Positions 54,238 through 62,127 of a stretch of DNA of 64,000 bases are shown here, one piece after another. Position numbers and translations under genes: made by a program. The stretch spans positions 1 through 64,000 of the forward strand of contig MHBL01000450.1 of assembly GCA_001803235.1 (NCBI GenBank), read 5' to 3'. The stretch's first letter is position 1, and each line of letters opens with the position of its first letter. The DNA is from Lentisphaerae bacterium RIFOXYA12_64_32 (lineage in GTDB: Bacteria; Verrucomicrobiota; Lentisphaeria; Oligosphaerales; YB12-FULL-65-16). Under the pieces are notes generated by a model. That model was not told the origin of the DNA and made no database searches. It saw only the letters and a list, made by a program, of their open reading frames with translations.

Positions 54238-55608
54238 CTATCTCGCTTCCTCTGCCCGCACCAGATACAGCAACTTGTGCGGCGGCACGGTAATGGTCCT
54301 GGCGGTCACGCCGGACTCGCGGTCCTTCCACGGCCAAACGCTGGTGAACGTCGCCGGCAGGGCGGCGTAGTTCGCCACCACCATGTAGACCTCATCGTTG
54401 ACGAACAGCGACGCCACCAGACTCTCGTCCTTCTTGCCCTCGATGACGGGTGAATCACTGATGTCGATCCACACACGTGTGCCTTCTTTCACCATAGGCA
54501 GGTACATGTCCAGGTGGCGCAGCCACGTCTCGCGCCGCTCCGGCTTGCCGGGAAAGCTGTCCCACTCGCCGTACATAGCCGGCGCCTCGGGATGGGTCCG
54601 GTAGTACTCCAGGTATTTCCGGTAGTTCTTCACCACGAAGCACTTATCCGGGTCCGCATACTCGACTCTCGGGACCGCGGCGCACTCCCCGGTGAACGGC
54701 CGGCCGTCCACGCGCAGCGGGAATTGCAGGTACGGCACCGCCAGGCGGTAGGGCTCGTCATCGTCCCGGAGCGTGGCGTGAGAAAGGTCGATACAGGGCA
54801 CGACGTAGGGCTCGTAGTATCGTGTTTGCAGGCGCATGGTATCCGTGCTGGCGATGTACTCGCCGACCCAGATGTAGTCGTACATCTTGCGGTCGCCCAA
54901 CGGCTTGCGGAGTCCGCCATAGTGGGCCTTGTAGACCCCGTTGCGGTGGTGCACGAGGTTCAGCACGGTCCAGAGCAGGTCTTCGAGGGCCGCATCGTGC
55001 GCGGACGTTTCCGGGGCCGGCGACACGTGCCCCGGCGGCACCGGGTGCTGACCCAGCGGCATATACCCGAAATCGTTGTACAGGCCGTCGACGCCGTACT
55101 CGTCCATGATCCGCTCGAGTCTGGGCAGAAGATAGGCGCGCCACTCCGGGCTGGCAGGCGAGCAGTGCGCATACCTGAAGTAGAAGTGCACGTTGATGTG
55201 CTTCAGGTTGATGTCCCACGCCGGGTCGAAGTCCGGGTCACGGGACTCGAAGTAGCCGGTCGAGGCGTAGACGATGATCTTCATCCCGAGCGCATGCACT
55301 CGATCGACGAACCGAATGAAGCCGTCACGGTCGTGCGGGGTGAACTTGTCCGCGCCGAGGAGTCGCTGCGAGTCGTGCCAGTCTTCGTGAAGCTGGATGA
55401 GCTTGGCGCCGTGTGCCGCGAACGTTTCCAGAAGGCGTTCGTCATACTCCGTCGGCGCCATCGAGAAGCGTTTCGGATACTCGCCCAGATGGTAGATGAC
55501 CTGGCCGGCCAGATAGTCATGGACCCAGTGCTCGCGCACGACCTTCTTCGGCAACGTGTTGACATCGTTGAGATTCTTCAGGCGGCAGCGGTGGTGTGCG
55601 GCGTCCAT
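54238..55608 (-). CDS. TIM-barrel glycoside hydrolase (family unassigned)
   Basis: A 456-residue protein without a clear signal peptide. Barrel strands: 'GAKLIQLHEDWHDSQ', 'ALGMKIIVYASTGYFESRDPDF', 'DEYGVDGLYNDFGYMPLGQHP' (an Asp in the strand-4 catalytic position), 'YDYIWVGEYIAS' and 'MYGEWDSFPGKPERRETW'. The C-terminal 90 residues form a small beta domain ('VASLFVNDEVYMVVANYAALP'). The shape recalls alpha-galactosidase or amylase clans, but I cannot assign a family. The start at 55608 follows ggggagaa. It lies next to the DUF4838 gene in the same direction with a mobile element between, so a shared substrate is likely. Confidence 0.7.
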   Translation of the reverse strand: MDAAHHRCRLKNLNDVNTLPKKVVREHWVHDYLAGQVIYHLGEYPKRFSMAPTEYDERLLETFAAHGAKLIQLHEDWHDSQRLLGADKFTPHDRDGFIRFVDRVHALGMKIIVYASTGYFESRDPDFDPAWDINLKHINVHFYFRYAHCSPASPEWRAYLLPRLERIMDEYGVDGLYNDFGYMPLGQHPVPPGHVSPAPETSAHDAALEDLLWTVLNLVHHRNGVYKAHYGGLRKPLGDRKMYDYIWVGEYIASTDTMRLQTRYYEPYVVPCIDLSHATLRDDDEPYRLAVPYLQFPLRVDGRPFTGECAAVPRVEYADPDKCFVVKNYRKYLEYYRTHPEAPAMYGEWDSFPGKPERRETWLRHLDMYLPMVKEGTRVWIDISDSPVIEGKKDESLVASLFVNDEVYMVVANYAALPATFTSVWPWKDRESGVTARTITVPPHKLLYLVRAEEAR

Positions 55609-55998
55609 CAGGAAGTTCTCCCCAGTCTGCTGTCCCGCGTCAGTGCTCGGCGACCCATGGGTTTGGACTCGTGGCAAGATAGCACGGAGAAGGGCGCGGC
55701 AAAAGGCCGCGGGGAGAACAACGGGGACAGACCAATGCCGCCAAGTCTCCCGATTTGGCCATCCCGGATCGAGACGGCCGAGATGTCAAGAACTTGCGGC
55801 GCCAGCCGCTTTGGAGTGACTGTGCTCTGGCACAGCTTTCCCGCGCCGAAGCCTGCTTCGGCGGCATTCCGTCCGGCGTCGTGTCGAGCGCCGCACGCCC
55901 CCCTCGTCCGGCGGTGTGGGCTCTTGCGTGGGGAAGACAGCCTCTGATCTCGGCGGGCGGTTGCCAGACTTGGGGATCTGTGGCCTTGCGAGAAGCCG

Positions 55999-56574
55999 GA
56001 AGTTGAGGAATCCGTTATTTCCATTTTGGAAACAACTGCCGACGACGGGAAGAACTACCACACCCGGGACTACAACCTCGACGCCTACCTGGATCTGGCG
56101 GAGAATCGGGCCGAGCGGGGCATCCTGATGCAGATGGACGATTGGGTGGGGTTCTTGAACAGCTTCTTGGAGTTGTCGAACTACCCGATCTTGCAGCACA
56201 AGGGCAAGGTGCGCGCGCTGGCGGCGAAACTCAAAGCCGAAGGGGAATTCGAGGCCTACCGAAAGCGGCAGGACGCTAAATTTGCGACCTGTGCGCGTAA
56301 ATCCTGAGAGAGAAGAGACCCCGCCATGAACGCCAGGATACGCCCGTTCGTAGTGGGCTCGCAGCGCGCGGAACTAAGTGGAGCGCCAAGAGCCCATCTG
56401 GCGGCGGCGTGGCACGGGGATGGTGTCTTGCCCGGCGGGCTACCGCCGGGACTGCGACACCACTACGAACGGACCACTACGAACGGGGCCGTGGCCGGAT
56501 TTACCCGCACAGGTCGACAATATGTCTCGGACTTCGACCGCGAGGTCAAACGTATTGAAGGCATGAAACCGTGA
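55999..56574 (+). pseudogene. RhuM-family gene: internally deleted, then split by a mobile element
   Basis: Codons 'EVEESVISILETTADDGKNY' and 'TRDYNLDAY' match the N-terminal part of RhuM (Fic-neighbour/virulence RhuM) proteins. They run directly into 'LDLAENRAERGILMQMDDW' and 'LELSNYPILQHKGKV', which belong to the C-terminal part, so about 150 residues are missing between them. The frame is then interrupted at 56284 by the element 56285-56516 and resumes at 56525 as 'VSDFDREVKRIEGMKP' with a stop at 56574. No intact start is present. The 320 bases before it (55678-55998) show no gene. Confidence 0.78.
56285..56516 (+). mobile_element. MITE-like element, CGACCTGTGC superfamily, inserted in rhuM remnant (copy 7)
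   Basis: A 232-bp element with 20-bp termini CGACCTGTGCGCGTAAATCC and GGATTTACCCGCACAGGTCG (one mismatch as inverted repeats). Flanks TAAATTTG (left) and ACAATATG (right) agree at 5 of 8, a decayed duplication. Deleting the element and the right flank copy joins GCTAAATTTG to TCTCGGAC and gives 'QDAKFVSDFDRE' in one frame. Confidence 0.93.
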
Positions 56575-56664
56575 GTTCCCACGAGCTGATGGTCCGTGAA
56601 TCCACCGCCGAATATGGCGCCGCCGATGTTCTTGGCGGGCGACGCACCACAATGGCTGCCCGTC

Positions 56665-59589
56665 TCACTTCGACAGTTCGATGAACCCGGCTTTGCCGGT
56701 CTCCCAGGTCAGCCCACCCGTGCCTTGCCACATCACCCATGCGGCCCCGGCGCTCTTGCGAACAGAGATGTTCATCTCGAGTTTCGCCGGCGCGGACGCA
56801 CTCAGGCCCAAGACATCAAGCGGAATCTGGTACTCCGCCGCCCAGAGCGCGGCGTCAACCACGCTCGCGGCGAACGTCACCGCGGCGCCAGCCTTCTGAA
56901 CCTGATCGCCGGGAGCCCCGGCCTCAGGTGAACTCTCGAACCGGCCGTTCGGGTACCCGCGCAGGACGAAAATCGGCGCGGTCTTGCCCGCCGCCGGGTT
57001 GCGCAGCGCCACCTCCACCGCATCGTCCGTTCCCCAGTGCGCGCCCATGGCCAGCGGTTTGACGGTGTCCACGTCGTTCACCACCGCCACGTACAGATTC
57101 CGGTCGTCGTACGCGAACCACGCGTAGCTCTTGGGGAGCAGCGGCTCGTGGTAGAGTCCGCGCTCGATGACCAGGGCGTTCTTGGGGTCCGCACCCGCCC
57201 ACTCCGCGGGCGTGACCTGGCCGTCAATCGTGATCGGTGCCACCGCCCGTGCCACCGCAAACACCGGCGCCGGCCCGGTCCGAAGCGACTGACGCGGCGG
57301 CGGCGCGGCAGGCAACGCGGGAAGGCTCGGCAGGGGCCGGACCGCATGCGTGACCGGCCAGGACGCGCGGCAGTCGTCCGGGTGGAGACCGATCTTCTCG
57401 ACAGGAATGCGCTTGAAGCCGAGCTTCCACGCCGGCGAGTCGTCGCGGAGCTGGAAGTTGCAGGCTTTCTCGTCCACGAACTTCGGGTCCTCGTTGATCA
57501 GGTTGTCCTCGAGTTTCACCAGCGGTCTGATCTTGGCTTCGATGCCATCCCACCACGTATCTGTCGGCGGCTCGCCGCGTTGCACGCGCCGAATGTTCTC
57601 GCCGTTTCCAAGCCAGAAGATGTTCCGCCGAACGATGTTGCCGCATGGCGACTTCGGGTCTTCGTCAAGGATGTTGACCAGTTGCGGATAGCGCGTGCTG
57701 AACGGGGGCTCCTTGTAGCGGACGCCCATGATCGTCCCCTTCTCGCGCGCTTCCTTGATTCGCCCGTCGGCATGCGGACCGCACCAACCCAGGGCCCGGG
57801 CGTCAACATGCATGGCCTTGGGGCAATCGACGAACACGTTGTCCTGAACGATGTTGTCGCGGCCGCCGCCAATGAACACGGGCCGCAGCACCTGGTAGAA
57901 CACATTTCCCTGAATGGTGGCTGACGAGAACAGGTCGTCGAGGTAGATGCCGTTGCAGGCCCCGCCGTCCTTGCCGGCCAGATGGTGGATGTAGTTGTAC
58001 TGCATCACGTGTCCGCGCAGGGTCCAGCTCCGACCGGCGTAGATGGCGCCACAGTCGTGCGACTCCTGGCAGACATTGTGGATCTCGTTGTACTCGAACA
58101 GGTGATCGTTGCCGCCGAACAGGATCGCCGAGTGCGGCGCGTCGTGGATCAGGTTGTGCGACGCGCGCAGCCCCACGCCGCTCATGAAAATACCCGGCCG
58201 GTACATGCGGTCCCAGCGGGCATAGTGATGAATGTGGTTGTTCTCGGCGAAGTGCCCGGCCGGCGTGAGTTCCTTCCGATCGCCGCCCACCAGGTAGATA
58301 CCGCCGCCGCCCATGCCGTACATGTCGCAACCGATGACGCCGTGCTCCTTGCCGTTGAACACGGTCACGGCGTGGTTGCCGAGATTCCGGAACGTGCAGC
58401 CGATAACGCGGCATTGCTCGCCGCCGGTGATGGCGACCGCCGTGCCGCGCGCGGCCTCCAGCAGCAGACCGCGAATGGTGACGTACGACGCGTCGGTCAG
58501 GGTGAACAGCCCCGACGCCATCGAGACCTCGACCGTGCTCTTGTCGAGGGAGTCCGTCGGCCAGAGATAGAGGATTCCCGCCTCCCGGTCGATGTACCAC
58601 TCGCCGGGCCGGTCGATCTCACACAGGAGATTGAGCCCGCAGAACCATTGACCTTTGTGGTAGCCGTAGGTGTGGTAGGGCGGCTCCACAGCGATGACCC
58701 GTTTCTCCGGATCGAGAGTCTTGATCTTGTGCCGCTGCAAGGCCCAGTCGCGACCCCAGTAGCCGAGCACCCACGCGTCCTTCTCGCCCACCCAGCGCCG
58801 CGGCCGGTCACCTTCGTACTGGAAGATCCCCTCCACGCAGCTCTTCCAGCCGCGCACATCCCTCTCGGTGCTCCCCAGCACCGCCTCGATCTTGATAAAA
58901 CCCTCGTTCGGCCAGCGCGAAATGTCCATGGGCGTGTCGTTGAGGAACACCTCGAGCCGCGGGCTGACCTTCTTGCCGACACTCGCGTAGGTACTGCCCA
59001 TCGCGTCTTCACCCTGACCGTCAATCTTGGACAGCCAGAGCTGCAGTTCCCAGGCCGCGTCCAGCCCCAGGTCGCCGAATTCGGTGACGCCCTGCGCCTT
59101 CAGGTCGGCCTGGAAGACCTTCCCGCGCGCAACGGGATCCAGACGCTCGAGAATCGCGGGGTCCGTGACCGGCTGCCAACCGGTGACTATCTTGCCGCCG
59201 CTGATCCGGACCTCCGCACCCGGCCGGCCTTGAAAGACAATGGGCGCCTCGGCGGGGCCCGAATCCTCGGCCGTCAACACAACCGGCGCCGTCAACTCGT
59301 ACCTGCCGCCCAAGACCTCCACGACGATGCCACCAGCCGGCAACCCGCCCTGTTGCTTGAGTACCCGGATCTCGTTCCGGGCGCGGTCGAGCGTCGCGAA
59401 CGGGCCATCGGTCCCTGCCGGATTCGGGACGGACAACCGTCCCGACCAGGCATCGTTACCCGTTGTGGCGACGAACAGGTTGACACCCGGCGCGGTTGCC
59501 GGTTCCGCCGCGCGCGCCATGGGCGCGCAGGCCACGGTCGCCCCGGCCATCGCGAGAGTGATCCCCAACCTGCACACGTGCGTGTTCAT
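56665..59589 (-). CDS. Large secreted right-handed beta-helix protein with C-terminal carbohydrate-binding domain
   Basis: A 974-residue exported protein. A signal peptide covers about 1-27 (ends PMARA-A). Then 'GVNLFVATTGNDAWSGRL' and 'GPFATLDRARNEI', the classic opening of pectate-lyase-like helices. The centre (about 380-640) has repeated Asn/His-Ile/Val rungs ('ENNHIHHYA', 'SHNLIHDAPHSAILFGGNDHLFEYNEIHNV', 'MQYNYIHHLAG', 'VQDNVFVDCP'). From about 790 a CBM9-like domain ('PITIDGQVTPAEWAGA', 'AWFAYDDRNLYVAVVND', 'DDAVEVALR') completes it. It likely binds and cleaves or debranches an extracellular polysaccharide. The start at 59589 follows gggagggac, just inside the repeat at 59631. Confidence 0.85.
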   Translation of the reverse strand: MNTHVCRLGITLAMAGATVACAPMARAAEPATAPGVNLFVATTGNDAWSGRLSVPNPAGTDGPFATLDRARNEIRVLKQQGGLPAGGIVVEVLGGRYELTAPVVLTAEDSGPAEAPIVFQGRPGAEVRISGGKIVTGWQPVTDPAILERLDPVARGKVFQADLKAQGVTEFGDLGLDAAWELQLWLSKIDGQGEDAMGSTYASVGKKVSPRLEVFLNDTPMDISRWPNEGFIKIEAVLGSTERDVRGWKSCVEGIFQYEGDRPRRWVGEKDAWVLGYWGRDWALQRHKIKTLDPEKRVIAVEPPYHTYGYHKGQWFCGLNLLCEIDRPGEWYIDREAGILYLWPTDSLDKSTVEVSMASGLFTLTDASYVTIRGLLLEAARGTAVAITGGEQCRVIGCTFRNLGNHAVTVFNGKEHGVIGCDMYGMGGGGIYLVGGDRKELTPAGHFAENNHIHHYARWDRMYRPGIFMSGVGLRASHNLIHDAPHSAILFGGNDHLFEYNEIHNVCQESHDCGAIYAGRSWTLRGHVMQYNYIHHLAGKDGGACNGIYLDDLFSSATIQGNVFYQVLRPVFIGGGRDNIVQDNVFVDCPKAMHVDARALGWCGPHADGRIKEAREKGTIMGVRYKEPPFSTRYPQLVNILDEDPKSPCGNIVRRNIFWLGNGENIRRVQRGEPPTDTWWDGIEAKIRPLVKLEDNLINEDPKFVDEKACNFQLRDDSPAWKLGFKRIPVEKIGLHPDDCRASWPVTHAVRPLPSLPALPAAPPPRQSLRTGPAPVFAVARAVAPITIDGQVTPAEWAGADPKNALVIERGLYHEPLLPKSYAWFAYDDRNLYVAVVNDVDTVKPLAMGAHWGTDDAVEVALRNPAAGKTAPIFVLRGYPNGRFESSPEAGAPGDQVQKAGAAVTFAASVVDAALWAAEYQIPLDVLGLSASAPAKLEMNISVRKSAGAAWVMWQGTGGLTWETGKAGFIELSK

Positions 59590-59630
59590 TCTCGTCCCTC
59601 CCGTCAAATCCGACCTCACGAATTGCGGCA

Positions 59631-59747
59631 CCGTGGCTCGGCGCGTCTCGCGCCGAAGCAGGGTGCGTCGGCCGGTCCCCGGCCGAGGGCCTCGGGCCGG
59701 GACGGCCCCGAGCACCCTACCGCGGTCCCGGAGGTCCCGCGCCACTG
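59631..59747 (-). repeat. 117-bp CAGTGGC-terminus element (copy 3)
   Basis: The inverse of 39031-39147, of equal length, with ends CCGTGGCTCGG and GCGCCACTG. It occupies the upstream region of the beta-helix gene, where its three hairpins may affect the transcript leader or overlie the promoter. Confidence 0.85.
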
Positions 59748-59787
59748 TCGTTCCGCGTACGCCCCGTCGCCGCAGAGCACGATGAAC

Positions 59788-60786
59788 TCACCCCGCGCCC
59801 GGGCCGCGGTAGCTCGACGGATTGCCCAGCCGCCAACCGAGGCCGAACGGCTCGGCGAACGGACGGTACGGCACCATGGCATAGATCTCGTCCAGGCGCG
59901 CCAGGATGTCCTTCGGCAGCGGACCTCTCGCCACCGCGGCGACGTTGCTGTCAACCTCGGCCGCCGAACGCGCGCCCATCAGGACCGTGTGGATCGCGGG
60001 ATTCGAGATGACGAAGCGAATTGCCATTTCCGTGATGGACATGCCGGTCTCGTCGAGGAAGGTGTACAGCGTCTTGAACTGTGCCTTGCGCCGGGGACTG
60101 AGCCAGTACAGGGCCGGATCGTCCAACTGCGCGTCAAAGCGCCGTGACAGTGCACCCTGCTGCAGCGGCGACCCGACCACGATGCCCATGCCCTGCGCCG
60201 TGGCCGCCGGAATAACCTCGATCTCCGCCTCGCGCCAGAGCAGGCTGTAGTTGAACGCGGTCAGAACGACATCGAACTTGCCGCTGCGGATGATGTGTGC
60301 CATCTCGTAGGCGGTCGTGCCGCCCAGCCCCAGGTACTTGATCACGCCCTGATCCCGCAACTCATGCAGCACTTCCAGTGCCGGACCATCCATGGTCTGC
60401 CAGTTCGTCCACCAGTCGTACTGGCCCGGCCGGTCCGGTTCATGAACCATCAGGATGTCGACGCGGTCGCGCTTCAGCAACCGCAGGCTTTCCTCAATGG
60501 AGGCACGGATGTGGTCCTTGTTGCGGGGCTCGAAGGGCTTCGGACGGCCACCGATCTTGGTGGAGATGACCAACGGCGCATCGATGTTCTCAAGGATCTT
60601 CCCCAGGACCTCTTCGCTGTTCGCATACGTCGGCGCCGTGTCGACGTAGTTCACACCCAGCTTGACCGCACGTTCAACCGCCTGCTTCGCTTGCTCGAAC
60701 TCGCCGCCCACCGACGACACGAACAACCCGCCCATCGCCAACTTGCTGACCGAAACACCTGTCTTGCCCAATTTCACGACTTGCAT
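59788..60786 (-). CDS. Aldo/keto reductase (aldose dehydrogenase-like)
   Basis: A 332-residue NAD(P)-dependent reductase. The catalytic tetrad is visible: Asp and Tyr in 'YVDTAPTYANSEEVLG' (about 50-60), Lys in 'LVISTKIGG' and His in 'DILMVHEPD'. The cofactor site uses 'VVGSPLQQGALSRRF' and the C-terminal 'GARSAAEVDSNVAA'. The N-terminus 'VVKLGKTGVSVSKLAMGGL' is typical. The overall pattern resembles D-threo-aldose 1-dehydrogenases (L-fucose/galactose type). The start at 60786 follows gaggtgctc. It is divergent from the AraC gene, the usual layout of a regulator and its target. Confidence 0.88.
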   Translation of the reverse strand: MQVVKLGKTGVSVSKLAMGGLFVSSVGGEFEQAKQAVERAVKLGVNYVDTAPTYANSEEVLGKILENIDAPLVISTKIGGRPKPFEPRNKDHIRASIEESLRLLKRDRVDILMVHEPDRPGQYDWWTNWQTMDGPALEVLHELRDQGVIKYLGLGGTTAYEMAHIIRSGKFDVVLTAFNYSLLWREAEIEVIPAATAQGMGIVVGSPLQQGALSRRFDAQLDDPALYWLSPRRKAQFKTLYTFLDETGMSITEMAIRFVISNPAIHTVLMGARSAAEVDSNVAAVARGPLPKDILARLDEIYAMVPYRPFAEPFGLGWRLGNPSSYRGPGAG

Positions 60787-60905
60787 TTGAGCACCTCGAG
60801 TAGCATAATAGTTTTTTGATGCTTGCTCATCCCTTTCAAATAGAATACGCTGTTCTTACCTGAACATCAATAGGACTCGGTTTCTGATAGTAGCACAATA
60901 TTCTT

Positions 60906-61011
60906 CGACCTGTGCAATAATCGGACCAAGGCCTGTCACCTTCCGAGTACCCCGTACCGCGGGCGGCCCCCCGCGGCACTGGCAGAAGGTGTCGTGCTAT
61001 TGCACAGGTCG
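60906..61011. mobile_element. MITE-like element, CGACCTGTGC superfamily, short core (copy 8)
   Basis: A 106-bp element with perfect 14-bp termini CGACCTGTGCAATA and TATTGCACAGGTCG. Inside are an ACCTTC/GAAGGT pair and a CCGCGGGCGG... CCGCGG hairpin. The first half resembles the start of 29158-29352. It has no flanking duplication. It lies in the AKR-araC divergent spacer. The AT-rich stretch 60790-60905 beside it probably holds the promoters, though no clear pair of boxes stands out. Confidence 0.85.
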
Positions 61012-61031
61012 CAGACGGACAGGATTCGCAC

Positions 61032-61892
61032 ATGGACTACTTCGACCCTATCCTACGCGTCTTCTGGCAGGGCGAGTGGCAGCCCTGCCGCCGCGAGCCG
61101 AGGCGCAAGATCTACGACTGCGAACTGGTCTTTGTTCGTGACGGCGAGTTCTGCCTGGAACTGGAAGAGGGCCTGCACTCCATGCGCCGGGACTCCGCAG
61201 CCGTCATTCCGCCCAACCACTGGCACGAGAGCCGCACCGGGGCCGCGCAGACCACCTACCGGTGCTGTCTGCACTTCGACTGGCGCCCGGACCACCGGCA
61301 CCTGCAGTCTCCTCTGGCCGTCATGCGTGAGGAGGAGTATAACCCGAGGCTGGAACACTCCGTTCCCGCCGCGTTCATGCCGTATCTGCCATTGGTCGTC
61401 CACGCTCTGCCAACGCAGGATGTTGAGCTGCTGGAGCAGCTCTTCGCCCGGGTCAACCGCGAGTGCCCGAACGCCGCCTACTCGCTCTGGCCAGTCCTCA
61501 AGGCTCTCTTGGGGCATGTCCGGGAGACGGCCCCTGACTCGCAAAAGCCCCCCTCCCATTCCGCGCGAAGTGTCAAGGCGGTCCTGGCGCTGAAATACTA
61601 TCTGGAGGAGAACTATCGCAAGCCCCTCGGTTACCCGGAGTTCTGCGCGGTGAGCGGACTGTCCAAGAGCGCCCTCTGCACCGCGTTCCGGCAACTCGTC
61701 GGGACGCCGCCCCTGAATTACGTGAATGACATCCGCCTCAACCACGCCTGCCACTTGCTGCGGAGTTCGCGGATGACAGTCGCCGAAGTGGCGGTCGCCG
61801 TCGGGATCGACGATCCGAACTACTTCTCGCGCCTGTTCCGGAAGCGACTCGCGCTGTCGCCGTCACAGTACGTACGCCAGCGTGCCCGCTGA
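61032..61892 (+). CDS. AraC-family transcriptional regulator with N-terminal cupin
   Basis: A 286-residue regulator. The N-terminal cupin-like sensor (about 1-150: 'YDCELVFVRDGEFCLELEEG', 'SAAVIPPNHWHESRTG') probably binds a sugar. The C-terminal 100 residues are the two AraC helix-turn-helices ('YPEFCAVSGLSKSALCTAFRQLVGTPPLNYVNDIRLNHACHLLRSS' with second recognition helix near 'VAVGIDDPNYFSRLFRKRLALSPSQY'; key parts are diagnostic). It probably activates the divergent aldo/keto reductase. The start at 61032 is 21 bases past the mobile element's right tip. Downstream, 61893-62127 shows no gene. Confidence 0.93.
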   Translation: MDYFDPILRVFWQGEWQPCRREPRRKIYDCELVFVRDGEFCLELEEGLHSMRRDSAAVIPPNHWHESRTGAAQTTYRCCLHFDWRPDHRHLQSPLAVMREEEYNPRLEHSVPAAFMPYLPLVVHALPTQDVELLEQLFARVNRECPNAAYSLWPVLKALLGHVRETAPDSQKPPSHSARSVKAVLALKYYLEENYRKPLGYPEFCAVSGLSKSALCTAFRQLVGTPPLNYVNDIRLNHACHLLRSSRMTVAEVAVAVGIDDPNYFSRLFRKRLALSPSQYVRQRAR

Positions 61893-62127
61893 ACCGCGGT
61901 CGTCGGCAACACGGCGCCAGCGACTCCCGGGCGGTCGCCCCCACAATGCTGCGTGTTCCGCGCACTTGGCAAACGCGTCGATGTCGCGGCGAATCGTGGC
62001 CATCGACGGCGGCATGTGGAGTGCGGCGGCAGAGGGCGAGTGAGCCCTTCGACGCGCTACGCTTGCTCAGGGCTGACCAAGTCAGCGCCCGGCGACGCCG
62101 CCCGTGACATGGGCGCCCCCAGTCTCC

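Noticed and set aside
55678-55998. Small open frames on both strands between the TIM-barrel hydrolase gene and the RhuM remnant
   Set aside because: They lack start signals and family content; this stretch may hold debris of the rhuM 5' part, but I could not read it.
57982-60147. 721-codon plus-strand frame opposite the beta-helix and aldo/keto reductase genes
   Set aside because: It spans two well-supported minus-strand genes and a repeat, and has no domain signs.
60906-61011. Operator palindrome for the AraC regulator
   Set aside because: The inverted ends match mobile-element termini found at six other places, so they are element ends rather than a specific operator.
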